Positions 1 to 10,603 are shown, counted from the first letter of the stretch. The stretch is 18,090 bases of DNA from Trachelipus rathkii (GCA_015478945.1 JABUQX010086939.1:22501-40590), one strand, 5' to 3'. Notes: generated from the sequence alone by a model not told the origin. Translations and numbers: made by a program.

Positions 1-3000
1 TCCACTTAACATCCGCTTAACCAACCCGACTTTCATTCATCCTTTCCACATGAAACCTAAACCATCTCAACATACTTTCATTTATTCTCTCATTTACCAC
101 CTTCTTCACACCACACCACTCTCTAATACGTTTACATTCTTCACTTTATTAATTCTTTTCACCACCTAGCATGCCCCCTAAGATTGTCCATCTGAACACA
201 TTGAACTTAAGATCTATACTTTCTTATTCCAGACCATAGTCCTTCAGTACATACAATAAACACAGTAAACAAACATACCCCTCATGTAAGACTCTAAAGC
301 ACTCAAAAACTTAGTCCCTTTACATCACCAACGATTTAATTGCACCAGACCACCTTCCTGCCATTCACAACTTTTCCTACTACACTCTGCATCATCCGTT
401 CCCTTCCCAATCCAACACATACCCTAAATATTTAAACTCAGACACTTGCTCCAGCTGCTCATTATCTAACATAACTTCACACTGAGGACTGTCTCACTCA
501 CACCATAACCTTACTTACTTATCTACGTTTACTTTCAAACACCCTCTTTTACATACCCTGCCAAATCTCTCCACCATCCTCTCAAACCTCTTCAGATTCG
601 CCACACACAGAACCAAATCTTCCGCATACAATAGGTAGGGCACCCTCCACCTCTCCATTTCAATCATCTACACCATTCTGCCATCCCACTCGAATTCTTT
701 CATAACCGCATCCATATACACATTGAATAACCAAGGAGACAAACACAACCCAGTCTCACTCCGTATTAATCCTAAACCAATCACCATTGACAACATTTAT
801 TCTTCACACGCTTCACTATCGTCATAACATACTTTTGATTCCATCAGAAGCCTACCACCAACCATATATCACTAATACCTGCCATAAGCTTCCCTATTAA
901 CCCTATTAACGCCTGTTGTAAATCCATAAAACTAAATATAATTTCATTCTTCTTCTCCCATCATTTTCTGCAATCATTGTTTCAATGTAAAGATTGATCA
1001 CACATCCTCTACCACTCCTACACGCACCTTGTCTTCACCAATCGAGTCCCTCAGTCACTCGAACGCACTCTTTCGACAAAATTACCAGCATATACCTTCC
1101 CTACAACTCAATAAACTTATCCCCTATAATTTCTACAGGTTCCCTTATCTCCCTTACCTTATATAAGGGTACTATTACGCTCTCCTCCAATCCCCTTGGA
1201 ACTATAACCCTCCATAAACGCTTTATTAACACAATTCCAAATTCCAATCAATCACCATCTCGCCCTCCCGCTCTTTATCATTTCAGCTAGTAATTTCATA
1301 CTATACCTGCATAAAGATTTAACCATTCTTTGCAACTTTCTCACCTACCCATTACCCTCCCTCCTTACTAATAACCTCATCCCCAAAATACCTATTCCTT
1401 CTTGCACATCAAACATACCACACACATTCACTAACACCTCATCATTATGTTAATATTGTGCAGATTTTCGAAGTGTTCTTTCCAACACTCCCTCACATCC
1501 ATTTCAATAGCAGTTACAAAAGCACCATCCCTATTCTTATTCTAGCGAATTCCCCTTATTCTCATTCTTATATATATAGCGCTTCCTTCCAGCAGAGCTT
1601 CCTATTTCCTTGTATGTCCCATTCTCACCTCTTCCAACACTGTTCATTTACACTTCTTGTTTCTTCCGACGTAATATCATCCTTTTAGTATTTCTTTTTT
1701 CCTCCTTATATAATTCAAGCATCTTTCTTTTGAAACTTCTCATTTGCTTTAGTACAGCTTCAAAACCACGCTTTCTTTTTTTTACCTTTAATCCGTTTCA
1801 ATCACCTCTTCATTCCACCATTCGCTGTTAACATTCTTATTCTACTTTAGCACATCCACATACTTCCTTTGCACACTAACAATTGCTTCCTTCATTTGCC
1901 CCAGATTGTTCATTATCATCTTGTTCACCATTCATAAAACCGAATTTTAACTAAGCGAGCGCTCTACATACTTATCCTTATTGTCTTGCTCACTTAAACT
2001 TCTCCACTCTTAATTTTACCATACTTCCTTCGTATCACTTCCTCTCCATCAAGCCCACCACTTAACTTAATTTACATAGAACAAAACATAATGATCCGAT
2101 AATCCCATCCTAAACCCCTTTTCACTGATTTACATCCAACACATACTTACATCTCCTTCTTCACACCAACACAAAATCAAGCATACTTTTCACTTCGATA
2201 CCATCTCTACCTACACGCAACTCTAGTATACTTATGGATACTCTTGTGTTTTAAAGAAAGTATTACTTACACACATACAATCTTCCTCACAGAAATAATC
2301 ACCTTCCTACCATTCTCATTTTCTCGCGCCACCCAAAACCACCTGTTATACCATCGCCTTTTTTGATCACCTATCCTAACCAATTCAGGTCCCAAACACT
2401 ATCAAAATCTGGGGGAAAACTCCTACTGCCCCTTCCAGAACATCATTTAAATTACCCAAAAAAATCGACTCTTCAAATGTTTCGCCTCAGATGGACCATA
2501 CTCACAACCCCCACACACCTTGACCTTTTCAAACTTAAAATTTAACCATTAGGATTCTAGGACTCACACACACAAAGTCTACCATAGCTTTGTACCACAG
2601 GTCACTCATCAAAATTGCAACTCCTTCTCTCCTTCTCTCCCTCTCTCATTCTCTTCCACACCAGCACGCACACATTTCACATCACACCACTTAATTTCAA
2701 CCTTTTTCCTTTCACTTTGTTTCAGTCACAGCGAGCAAAGATCAAATTTGCCCTTTAAATACATCATCACCTCTCTCCTCTTCTCCTCACATTTATTCCT
2801 CTGACGTTCCATGTACCATACGATTCATACAAAATTTCGCCGAAAGTTAGAAGGTCGTTTACGGCGATCCCGACCATCTCCGAGGCATGCATCAGCATTC
2901 CTAGCAAGAGATAGGTGGTAGTGGCAGCCAACCCAACTACCACCGCCCCTTAGTCGACTTCTACGCCACGCAGGACATACGATGTGGGAAATTCTTTCTC
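1..3000 (-). mobile_element. Degraded non-LTR retrotransposon (LINE family A), copy 1, endonuclease plus reverse transcriptase, truncated by window start
   Basis: Read on the minus strand, this is a decayed LINE running from about 3000 down past base 1. Near 2820-2795 it reads YGTWNVRGIN, which matches the start of an APE-type endonuclease domain. Reverse-transcriptase blocks follow in order: a 'FMDLQQA' block near 930-909 (compare the family 'MDLEKAYD'), PWLFNVYMDAVMKE at about 739-696, the catalytic box as LLYAEDLVLC around 617-628 (normally YADD, so one catalytic Asp is Glu), and VSEFKYLG at 445-421. The C-terminal 'NERINESMLRWF' and 'VERMNES' blocks lie near 120-25. Many in-frame stops and frameshifts show it is dead. 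The GC-richer segment 2845-3000 resembles the 5' leader of this family, with a 'tcctgcgtgNcgtagaag' motif I recall from decapod transcripts. The clade (RTE, CR1 or Jockey-like) is not assigned. The pyrimidine-rich plus strand is simply the complement of this purine-rich element. Confidence 0.85.
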
Positions 3001-3225
3001 CCCCGCATACAGGGATATGAGTAGTAGGGATGTCTGTAAGGTGTTACCTAGAAGTGGGGTGTGTACTATAAACATGTGTATATGATATGTGGATCAAATG
3101 GTGGTTAGTAAATATGTTGCCTGGGAGATGAGTGGTGTGGAAGAATAATGAACGCAAAAGAGACGACCCACCATTAAAAATGGGAGTAATTTCATCGATC
3201 GAGTATGCGTGTACTCTCCTCATAA

Positions 3226-3228
<3 letters not shown>
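3001..3228. other. Unassigned flank between LINE copy 1 and the first microsatellite
   Basis: A 228-base stretch of mixed composition. It may be a continuation of the LINE 5' leader or unique flank. No convincing open frame, splice pair or RNA structure was seen. Confidence 0.4.
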
Positions 3229-3728
<500 letters not shown>

Positions 3729-4166
3729 GTTCGTCCCAAGACTGGGGGTAGGGTGCGTAGCATGCACTGGAAACAGAAAAGTAGTAGGAGAATATGACGC
3801 AAGTCGAAAAGAAAAGCCCTAGCCTTAACCACCCCCTTTACACCTTTTAGTGAGAACTCGTGGCAGTCAGAAAGTCCACCCTAGAGCTTCACGGGACCGC
3901 GACGGACCCTCATTATGACATCTCGTCAATGTGGGGTTCATCCTTTGGCGCCAGATAGGCCACAACAACCATACCCCCTCATCAAAACTCCGCCATTCAC
4001 TCCTATTATGCACCATTCTTCCAGCTTCTGCAAACCATATTTCTCTCCACCAGACATTCCTTACTGACTCAATCCACTTTTTCTTTGGTCTCCCAGCTGG
4101 TCGATTCACAACACACTCGCCACTATACATCCGCTTAACCAACTGACTATCATCCATCCTTTCCAT
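3729..4166 (-). mobile_element. LINE family A, copy 2, 3' fragment (RT C-terminus and 3' UTR)
   Basis: The minus strand has an open frame from 4166 to 3867. It opens with the blocks MERMDDSQLVKRMYSGE and NRPAGRPKKKWIESVRN, followed by a MVHNRSEWRSF block. These are the C-terminal tail of the same reverse transcriptase as copy 1. The real family protein probably ends near 'MNP' (about 3936), and the rest is 3' UTR. The 3' UTR (3756-3935) is shared with copy 4 (5981-6160), including the 'gcgtagcatgcac' end. The fragment is 5'-truncated and lies between TA microsatellites on both sides. Confidence 0.85.
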
Positions 4167-4239
4167 ATAATATATATCTATATATATATATTATTTATTT
4201 ATTTATTTAATATATATATATATATTATTATATATATAA

Positions 4240-4270
<31 letters not shown>

Positions 4271-4331
4271 CTATAATATATATATATTATTATTATTTTA
4301 TTATTTTTATTTTTTTTATTTTTTTTTTTTA

Positions 4332-4425
<94 letters not shown>

Positions 4426-4450
4426 ATTATTATTATTATTATTATTATCA
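4167..4450. repeat. Compound microsatellite: (TA)n, T-rich tract, then (TTA)n
   Basis: 4167-4290 is mostly TA. A T-rich transition follows at about 4291-4330. Then comes a long, nearly perfect ATT trinucleotide run (4331-4449) with a single phase slip near 4423. On the right it grades into a short CAT run (4446-4459). The poly-Ile open frame across it is an artefact. Confidence 0.97.
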
Positions 4451-4520
4451 TCATCATCCTATCCCCAGATTGGGGATGAGGTGCGTTGTAGTGGTACCAT
4501 GCATCCCGCCCATGTATAAA
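4451..4520 (-). mobile_element. Probable LINE family A, copy 3, terminal 3' tail fragment
   Basis: The stretch with 'ccccagattggggatgaggtgcgt' spread over 4463-4486 resembles the end of copy 2 at 3733-3757 (ccaagactgggggtagggtgcgt). It would be the extreme 3' end of the element on the minus strand, followed by an (ATG)/(AAT)n tail. Only about 35 bases are alignable by eye, so the assignment is tentative. Confidence 0.45.
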
Positions 4521-4560
4521 TATGAAAAACTCCTTAATCCACATTTTTCTTTCTCTATAT

Positions 4561-4642
4561 TAATCCTATCTCTGTTCTTTAGGAATTATAAGTATTTTCT
4601 TTAATCCTATCTCTGTTCTTTAGGAATTATAAGTATTTTTTT
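4561..4642. repeat. Tandem duplication, 2 copies of a 41-bp unit
   Basis: The unit begins taatcctatctctgttcttt at 4561 and again at 4602. The two copies are essentially identical until the T-run at the end of the second, so the duplication looks recent. Confidence 0.9.
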
Positions 4643-4826
4643 CAGCTATTATTTTTGTGTGTTTATGTGTTTTCGTGGAGAGTTGAACATCATCAACCCC
4701 ACCCATAAGCAAATAGGAAAACCTTCACAGTTAGTCTTTTTGAAATTGTCATAATCCTTTTCTTTAATTCTGAATATGACACAGTCATATTAAAGTATTG
4801 ATGACTCATAGCTGTTCTTTTAACAG

Positions 4827-4895
4827 ATTCAAGCACAGCTCCTGTTTATCCAGCTCCTCTGGCAGAAACCCTTTGCAGAGGATTTATTCCATCAA
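4827..4895 (+). CDS. Candidate internal exon 1 of the plus-strand CCCH zinc-finger gene
   Basis: A 69-base open segment lies between an acceptor (gttcttttaacag, AG at 4825-4826) and a donor (CAA|gtatat, GT at 4896-4897). Entered with one base carried over, it reads SSTAPVYPAPLAETLCRGF followed by I-P-S, and it leaves one base for the next exon (phase 1). That phase fits the exon at 6955. I recognise no domain: it is a Pro/Ala/Ser-rich linker. Base composition is clearly less AT-rich than the flanks. The call rests on splice borders and phase agreement only, so it could be chance. Confidence 0.4.
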
Positions 4896-5087
4896 GTATA
4901 TTTATTTAGTTATTCCTTTAACTATAATAAATATATAAATACGTTATGTCACATCTGGCAGTCATTTTCATTTATAGCATTGGGAGAACCTTATTATCTT
5001 TATTATTATCATCTTTCATTTTTATTCTTTATTTATTATTTATGTTATTATTTACATCATGAATATAATAGCATATTATATTCATAG

Positions 5088-5486
5088 GTTCAAATTGTGG
5101 GCCATTGTTATATCACAGGCCAGCATCTTCTAGTTGTGGGCTGCCTTCTAGTTGTGGGCTCATTCAATTGCTGTGCCTTCTTCAAGTCGTGGGCTTATTC
5201 GAGTTGTGGGTTACCTTCTAATCGTGAGCTTATTCTATTACTGGAGCTTCTTTTAGCTGTGGACGAATTCCATTGCTGGACTTTATTCAAATTTTGGACA
5301 GACATATACAATCCTCAGCTGTTTTGCAATTCAACCCAGGACACAATGAAGCTCGGTTCTTCTCTTCAACAACTCATAAATTCAGATTATCTACAGAGGA
5401 ACTTCGAAAACCAATTTAAATATAATTTTAGTTTGCATCCTATACATAAGACAGAATGCACACAACTCTTGAACCATCTTTCCTAG
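5088..5486 (+). other. Open frame with possible splice acceptor; alternative terminal exon or chance
   Basis: An AG at 5086-5087 (ttcatag) precedes a frame open from 5088 to a TAG at 5484-5486, about 132 codons. The first half is the 35-bp repeat array and is Leu/Cys-rich. The second half (about 5303-5483) encodes ordinary-looking sequence such as LQQLINSDYLQRNFENQFKY. An ATTAAA at 5573 could serve as a weak poly(A) signal. Against coding: the repeat unit is not a multiple of three, and joining the exon at 4827 in phase would use a different frame that stops at about 5217. I do not recognise the product. Confidence 0.2.
5128..5302. repeat. Degenerate 35-bp tandem array made of alternating 18- and 17-bp half-units, 5 copies
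   Basis: Half-units of the form TTC-(t/a)A(g/t)TtGTGGGCT-nn begin at 5128, 5146, 5163, 5181, 5198, 5216, 5233, 5251, 5268 and 5286. The spacings are 18, 17, 18, 17 and so on, so the true period is 35 with an internal near-duplicate. One start (5251) has TTT for TTC. Copies diverge increasingly to the right. A possible degenerate sixth copy lies at 5089-5127. Confidence 0.8.
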
Positions 5487-5977
5487 AGAATTGCACAAGA
5501 GTTGTGAATACCAGAGTTACAAACTTAGAATTTCCGTAATACAAGCCTATTGCTTGTCTTTGTAAATAGTCACATTAAACAATTAATCTTTTTTTGGTTT
5601 TTGATTCGCTTGGGACATCTACGCTTGAGGCATTCAACTGCAGATTCACCCTACTGCTGCTTATTGTAGTGTTCTTAAAAATTCAGTACTGCTCATTAGA
5701 CACTGGCATCCTGCGGGATATTCGCGGGCTCTCTCTCTGTTCTGCAAGGTTTGGGAACCGTTAAAGAATTATACCCTGATAGCTCTATTTATTCTATTTG
5801 CAGTCTCTGAACTCTGTCTCTGTCGTAGTAATTTTAGGTAGTAAGTGGGAAATACAAACTTTTTTTAGTGGGAATATTTTTGTTTGTAGTTGTACACTTC
5901 GGGATGACATTTGCTATCCTCCAATTTCCTCCCCTTGTGCCACACGTCATTTATGTTGCGTACAACACACTACCTTA
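5487..5977. other. Unassigned intergenic or intronic sequence
   Basis: No gene supported. A short run near 5740-5765 (tgcaaggtttgggaaccgtt) resembles a hAT-type terminus in reverse, but no partner end was found. A CT-rich stretch lies at 5731-5745. Confidence 0.4.
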
Positions 5978-6516
5978 CAGCGTAGCATGCACCGGAACAG
6001 AAAAGTAGTAGAAGAATATGAGGCAAGTCGAAAAGAAGGCTCCCCCTTTTTACCGTCCCCTTTATACCCTCAGTAAGAACTCGTCGCAGTCAAAACAATC
6101 CACCCTGAGGCTTCACGAGATTGCGACGAACCCTAACTGTGTATCCTCAATGAGGGTTCATCCCCTGGGCAAAGCCCCAACAACCTACCCCCCCCCCTCA
6201 CAAACCCTTCGCCATTCACTCCTATTATGCACCTTTCTTCTCCCATCTGCCAAACTCACATTCCTCTCCTTCAGGCATTCCTTTACAGTACTGACTCAAT
6301 CCACCTTTTCTTCAGTCTCCCAACCGGTTGATTCCCAGCACACTCGCCACTTTACATTCGCTCGAGAAACCCCGATATTCATTCCATCTTTGCGGTATGA
6401 TCAAACCATTTTAATGTACTCTCGTTTATTCTCTCATTTACACCCATCATCACACCACACAACTTTTTAATGCGTTTAATCCTCATTTGATCAATTCTTT
6501 TCACACCTAACATTCC
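5978..6516 (-). mobile_element. LINE family A, copy 4, 3' fragment
   Basis: The minus strand from about 6516 to 5978 repeats the C-terminal RT blocks of copies 1 and 2 in broken frames: a 'NERINES'-like block near 6450-6425, 'LRWF' near 6410, a remnant of the GRPKKRW block near 6320, 'MVHNRSEWR' as VHNRSEWR near 6220, and 'GDEPSL' near 6150. The 3' UTR (5981-6130) aligns base for base with 3756-3905 of copy 2, including the 'gcgtagcatgcac' terminus. It is 5'-truncated against a TA microsatellite at 6517. The plus-strand open frame at 6018-6470 is a shadow of it. Confidence 0.85.
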
Positions 6517-6770
6517 CATATATATATATATATATAGTATATATAATATATTATATATATATATATATAGTATATATATATATATATATACTATTTATAT
6601 TTATATATATATATCTTTTAATATATATATATATATATACTATATATATATTATATATTATTATATATATTATATATATATAATATATTATATTATTATA
6701 TATATATATATATATATATATGTATAATATATATTGTAGTATATATATATTATATACTTTTATTATTATA
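6517..6770. repeat. (TA)n-rich microsatellite
   Basis: About 250 bases of TA and TATTA variants directly upstream, on the map, of LINE copy 4's truncated 5' end. No coding content. Confidence 0.95.
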
Positions 6771-6954
6771 TTTAGGTTATATTATGAGTATTCACTCAAG
6801 ATCGTATTATCAAGATACCTTGATTGTGCTCTGGCAACACCACCTCTTATTATATATTTAAGGATATATCTTAGATATATAATAATATATGATTTGCATT
6901 TGAATATTTCTCTTTATAATATATTTTTTTTAAAAGATTCAATTTGTTTTTCAG

Positions 6955-7028
6955 CTTCAGATGTTGATGACGTGGATTTGGAATTGGATCTTGTTGTGTT
7001 GAATCGAAAGCTCTCAAATACAGAGTCG
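6955..7028 (+). CDS. Candidate internal exon 2 of the plus-strand CCCH zinc-finger gene
   Basis: A 74-base segment lies between a strong acceptor (aatttgtttttcag, AG at 6953-6954) and a donor (TCG|gtaggc, GT at 7029-7030). It begins with two bases completing a codon and then reads SDVDDVDLELDLVVLNRK followed by L-S-N-T-E-S, ending on a codon boundary (phase 0). Entry phase 1 matches the exit of 4827-4895, and exit phase 0 matches the entry of 12361. The peptide is acidic with no recognised domain, like a disordered linker. An alternative acceptor lies six bases further on (AG at 6959-6960), keeping the frame and removing two residues. Confidence 0.5.
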
Positions 7029-7177
7029 GTAGGCTTTAATTTTTATTAAATGAAAATTTATTATGTAATACCATTTTAGGTATGGAAAGTTAATGACTTA
7101 TAAAGCACAATAATATATACTTTCCTTTCTAATTTTCATAATCTGGTGAAATTTGGTGAGCCTCTGTCCTATCACAG

Positions 7178-7232
7178 GAGATATATATATATATAATATA
7201 TATATATTATATATACTATATATATGATATAC

Positions 7233-7283
<51 letters not shown>

Positions 7284-7294
7284 TTAATAATAAA

Positions 7295-7336
<42 letters not shown>

Positions 7337-7350
7337 TATATATCATACCG

Positions 7351-7390
<40 letters not shown>

Positions 7391-7510
7391 TCATATATAT
7401 ATATATATGTACTATATATTATATATATAATATATATTATATTATTATATATAATTGTAATATACATAAAATACAACTATAATATATATATATACTGATA
7501 TATATATATT
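7178..7510. repeat. (TA)n microsatellite with short interruptions
   Basis: About 330 bases of TA repeats interrupted by a T/A-rich gap at about 7281-7300 and small islands near 7345 and 7455-7480. It borders the foldback element at 7511. Confidence 0.95.
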
Positions 7511-8078
7511 GATAAAAGTACCCCATCTTTCTGAGCTATTCTACCCTTGCTGGATTTTTGAAACCGGGCTCCTGCAGATTAAACGCGTATTGTGTTGTAC
7601 CATCAATCGCCACGATTGGACTAAAAGAGACGCGAGAAATCTTCCTGTGGTGAATATATCACCCACCAAGAAGGAACATCACACGCTCTTTCCCGTCACA
7701 CTCGGGTCGTAGGGTCAACAGGGCTATACCCACACATGGTGAAATACTCAGGCAAACCGGGGGATCATTTTTATGATAAGAGTAACTGCATTAACCGCAT
7801 GTGTCAATAGGTATTGATTTTGACCCTACGCCCGAGTGTGGACGGGAAGAGCGGGGATATCCTGTCTTGGTGGGGTGATATATTCACTACAGTGTAAGCA
7901 ATTTATCGCGTTTTTCTTTTTTCCATGGTTGGCGGTGTGGCAAACACATACTGCGTTTATCTGCCTATGGCCCAGGTTCTCAATTCCCGCAGTGGTGAAT
8001 AGCTCAGAATGGTTTGGTTACTTGTATTAATACCTATTGACATACTGCGGTTAATGCACTTCCTTATCTTTTAAGTAC
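7511..8078. mobile_element. Foldback (nested inverted-repeat) element, non-autonomous
   Basis: Two arms of about 187 bases face each other, 7531-7717 and 7821-8007, around a loop of about 103 bases. Matching blocks include ctgagctattc (7531-7541) against gaatagctcag (7997-8007), tgaatatatcacccaccaag (7651-7670) against 7866-7886, and the tract 7686-7717 against 7821-7851 (CTCTTTCCCGTC...GGGTCA, one-base indels). A second inverted pair is nested: 7775-7816 in the loop (gataagagtaactgcattaa...) pairs with 8028-8068 at the right end. The middle of the main arms is more diverged. No transposase-like frame exists, and short frames inside are by-products. The island is GC-richer than its surroundings and lies between AT microsatellites, so no target-site duplication can be read. 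The superfamily is unknown. Confidence 0.8.
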
Positions 8079-8254
8079 TATTATTATTATATATGTTATA
8101 TTATATTATTTATCTGATTTTATTTTATTATTATATATAATGTATTTTATTATGATATATATATAATTTTTATTTTTTTTATATATATTATATATATTAA
8201 TTTTTTTATATTATATATATTATATATATATATATATTTATTTATATATATATA

Positions 8255-8297
<43 letters not shown>

Positions 8298-8308
8298 TAT
8301 ATATATAC

Positions 8309-8353
<45 letters not shown>

Positions 8354-8436
8354 TACTATATATATATATATATAATAGGTATTATATTATATATTATATT
8401 ATATATATATACTTTATATATATATATTTATACTAC
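8079..8436. repeat. AT-rich microsatellite, (TA)n with T-rich blocks
   Basis: Mostly TATA and TTATTA tracts with T-runs at about 8167-8210, immediately right of the foldback element. No coding content. Confidence 0.95.
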
Positions 8437-8722
8437 TCAGTGTGATCGATAAATATCTCCGTCTTAGCTGCTCACTTTTAATAAGAAAGACTATTCCATT
8501 TTTAACAAAATTGTTGCTACTTTTTCTAGCATTAATATACCATTTTACTTATTTAGTGTGAAAACTGAGTTTGCTCCCTTAGAACAGATCTGCCTCTAAG
8601 CAGAAAAATCATAGTGCTACCTGTTTGTAAAAAAAAAAAACTTATTCTTATTTTTCCTACTCAGTGTGATCGATAATATCAGTCTTAGCTGTTCACTTTT
8701 AATAAGAAAGACTATTCCATTT
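8433..8722. repeat. Spaced direct repeat, about 66 bp, 224 bp apart
   Basis: 8433-8501 and 8657-8722 are near-identical (ctactcagtgtgatcgataa..., ending ...agactattccatt). The second lacks a few bases. Between them lies unrelated sequence ending in an A12 tract (8629-8640). This is consistent with a duplication, or with insertion of a poly(A)-tailed sequence that duplicated its target. Confidence 0.8.
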
Positions 8723-8729
8723 CTCAGTT

Positions 8730-9660
8730 ACATCGTAAGTGAAGAAATTCTTTTCAATATTGGTTTGAAATTGCTTATGAGAAAGTTTATGAGCATTATT
8801 CGTGACTTCCTCAACATTCCTTTGCAAATATTCTGCCGTTCTCTTATGATGAAGAGTATACAACTTTGCTGTCCATATCTCCCTCCATTTGACTGGTCTT
8901 GTTCTCTCTTTTGGTAATCCAGCCACCTTGTTAAATGCAATATTCTTGTCTCACTCTGCAGTTCATGGCGGATCCATTCCAGTGTTTACCGATTTCTGTA
9001 AAACAGGGGATTTCGTGGGAGCGTTTACCGTCTTTCCTGACAGCAACCTCTCCCACACCATCCCCACCTCATGCTTCAATTTTTGCTGCAGAACTAATAT
9101 CTATAATGATTGCCTATGTCGCATTTTATTCCTTAATCATTACCAACCATATGTCATTTATTCGGATTATCTCAAAGCCCTCTACCCTAAAATTACAATG
9201 GTTATCCGTCCTACAACAATTTCTCAGGCTGCTTCACTCTCGAAGAAACGAATTACACTCTGTTGGACCCCCCCCCTCCCAGGTGACGCAGTGAAACCGC
9301 TGACAGAGAGGCCAATGTGGCCTCCTCCTCTTTCCGTAGCTGTTCTCGGTACCTTCCGTATACCTCTCGACAATGCCATCCTCATCAACTGATTATATTG
9401 TTAACTTCGACAAAGCTTCCGATCTCCTTGACAGGAGTTCTGGGAAAATGATCGGTGAGGGGCGAAACTTAGAAATATAAAGCCAGATATTGGGGAGTGG
9501 TCTTCCTCCTCCCAATAAAATATCTTTCAGGAGATCTCCCCCTCCCTTGCAAATTCCATCTTCGTCACACTCCGCAATTTGCTCACCATAGCTGCATTGG
9601 TTGTCCTCAACTTGACTCCATCTTCCCTTGCCATTTTCCTACACTATGATCCATAACACC
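8730..9660 (+). mobile_element. Degraded RNase H-bearing LINE (family B), C-terminal part of the ORF2-like protein
   Basis: Four RNase H catalytic positions can be followed on the plus strand, but in different frames: VFTDFCKTGD (first Asp, about 8980), HASIFAAEL (Glu, about 9085), VIYSDYLKAL (Asp, about 9155) and DREANVAS (last Asp, 9302). A post-RNase H block KPDIGEWSSSSQ sits at about 9480-9515, as in I/Jockey-superfamily LINEs. At least three frameshifts separate these blocks, so it is a pseudogene fragment. 8730-8940 probably corresponds to the RT thumb or connection region, with weak similarity only. The APE and RT core are missing on the left. The family differs from the minus-strand LINE family A. 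Clade assignment is inference. Confidence 0.75.
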
Positions 9661-9786
9661 TTCTATAAAAGCTATCCCACGTCTTGTCTGAATCTTCTCA
9701 CTTCAGTAGTGGCTCAATATTTTCCTACCTTCAGAAACTGAAAATTCTGTATGATATATTTAAATAATTTTTTCCTAGAGATATAA

Positions 9787-10020
9787 CGCCTCGTGGCATA
9801 GGAGGTTAACTCGCCGACTCTCATGCGAGAGGACGCTGGTTCAATCCTCAGCGTAGCAGTCTGAGTTTTATCTTCCTGGGGGCAAGAATTAAAACTCGGC
9901 TGCGAACACGTTGGTGTCGTTGGTTTAGGATAGCCGGCCTTAAGTTCGATTTCCTATAGTCCCCTCGTGTTACCCTCTGAGAAGGGGATAAAGCACGTCA
10001 AAAGGTTTTTTTTCTTCTTA
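9787..10020 (+). mobile_element. tRNA-derived SINE
   Basis: The head carries a pol III A-box-like tggcataggagg (9794-9805) and a B-box ggttcaatcc (9838-9847), 44 bases apart as in a tRNA gene. Between them is an anticodon-arm-like palindrome ctctcatgcgagag (9818-9831). Downstream is a tRNA-unrelated body of about 150 bases, ending in a T-run (10006-10013) that could stop pol III. There is no convincing cloverleaf with matched acceptor stems, so it is not an intact tRNA gene. It sits just 3' of the family-B LINE remnant, although no shared tail was proven. Confidence 0.7.
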
Positions 10021-10507
10021 GAGATACAATAAAAGACTTATGTTAGGACCCACTTACAGTTTTCCATCTTTCTCACACGAGGGTTCAAACCTTTTATACG
10101 GTTACTTTAACAGACACAAAAAAATTTCCTTTAGTAGAAGATTTTCTGTATTATTTAATTACAATTTACAGCATAGTGAATTACACTTCTCAGTATCCAC
10201 ATATCACTAAAATACAGTTAACATATACAACAGAACAGAATACCTTATTATAACATGCAAAAATCACGTTCATTCCTCTAGCACTGAAGGTCCGCCTATC
10301 AAGTCAAAGCCATGCCCATATTTAGCTAGAACATCTTAATTAGGTTGAGCAGAGGCAAATGTTGCTATAATCTTAATAATATGTGCAATATTTCAACTTG
10401 GTCGGGAAAACATAAGAGTATTCTTCTCCCTGCTTATAGTACTTACTGCGGTTAGTGAAAGAACCCCCATTAAAGGGATATAGAGGTTTATTGGTAATTA
10501 GTACAAT
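10021..10507. other. Unassigned sequence
   Basis: About 490 bases of moderate AT content. No open frame longer than chance, no repeat and no RNA structure recognised. Confidence 0.5.
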
Positions 10508-10531
10508 ATAATATATATATAATATATATAA

Positions 10532-10603
<72 letters not shown>

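Noticed and set aside
994..1831. Plus-strand open frames in the pyrimidine-rich first 2 kb
   Set aside because: They are shadows of the minus-strand LINE. The minus strand gives recognisable reverse-transcriptase blocks.
4329..4544. Poly-isoleucine frame
   Set aside because: It is a translation of the (ATT)n tract.
5128..5302. CRISPR-like array
   Set aside because: There are no distinct spacers; the whole 35-bp unit repeats with decay, in a eukaryotic setting.
5740..5765. hAT-like terminus (ggttcccaaac on the minus strand)
   Set aside because: Only one end was seen; no matching inverted end or 8-bp target duplication was found nearby.
9787..9860. Intact tRNA gene
   Set aside because: The pol III boxes are present, but the acceptor and D stems do not pair properly and a SINE body continues.
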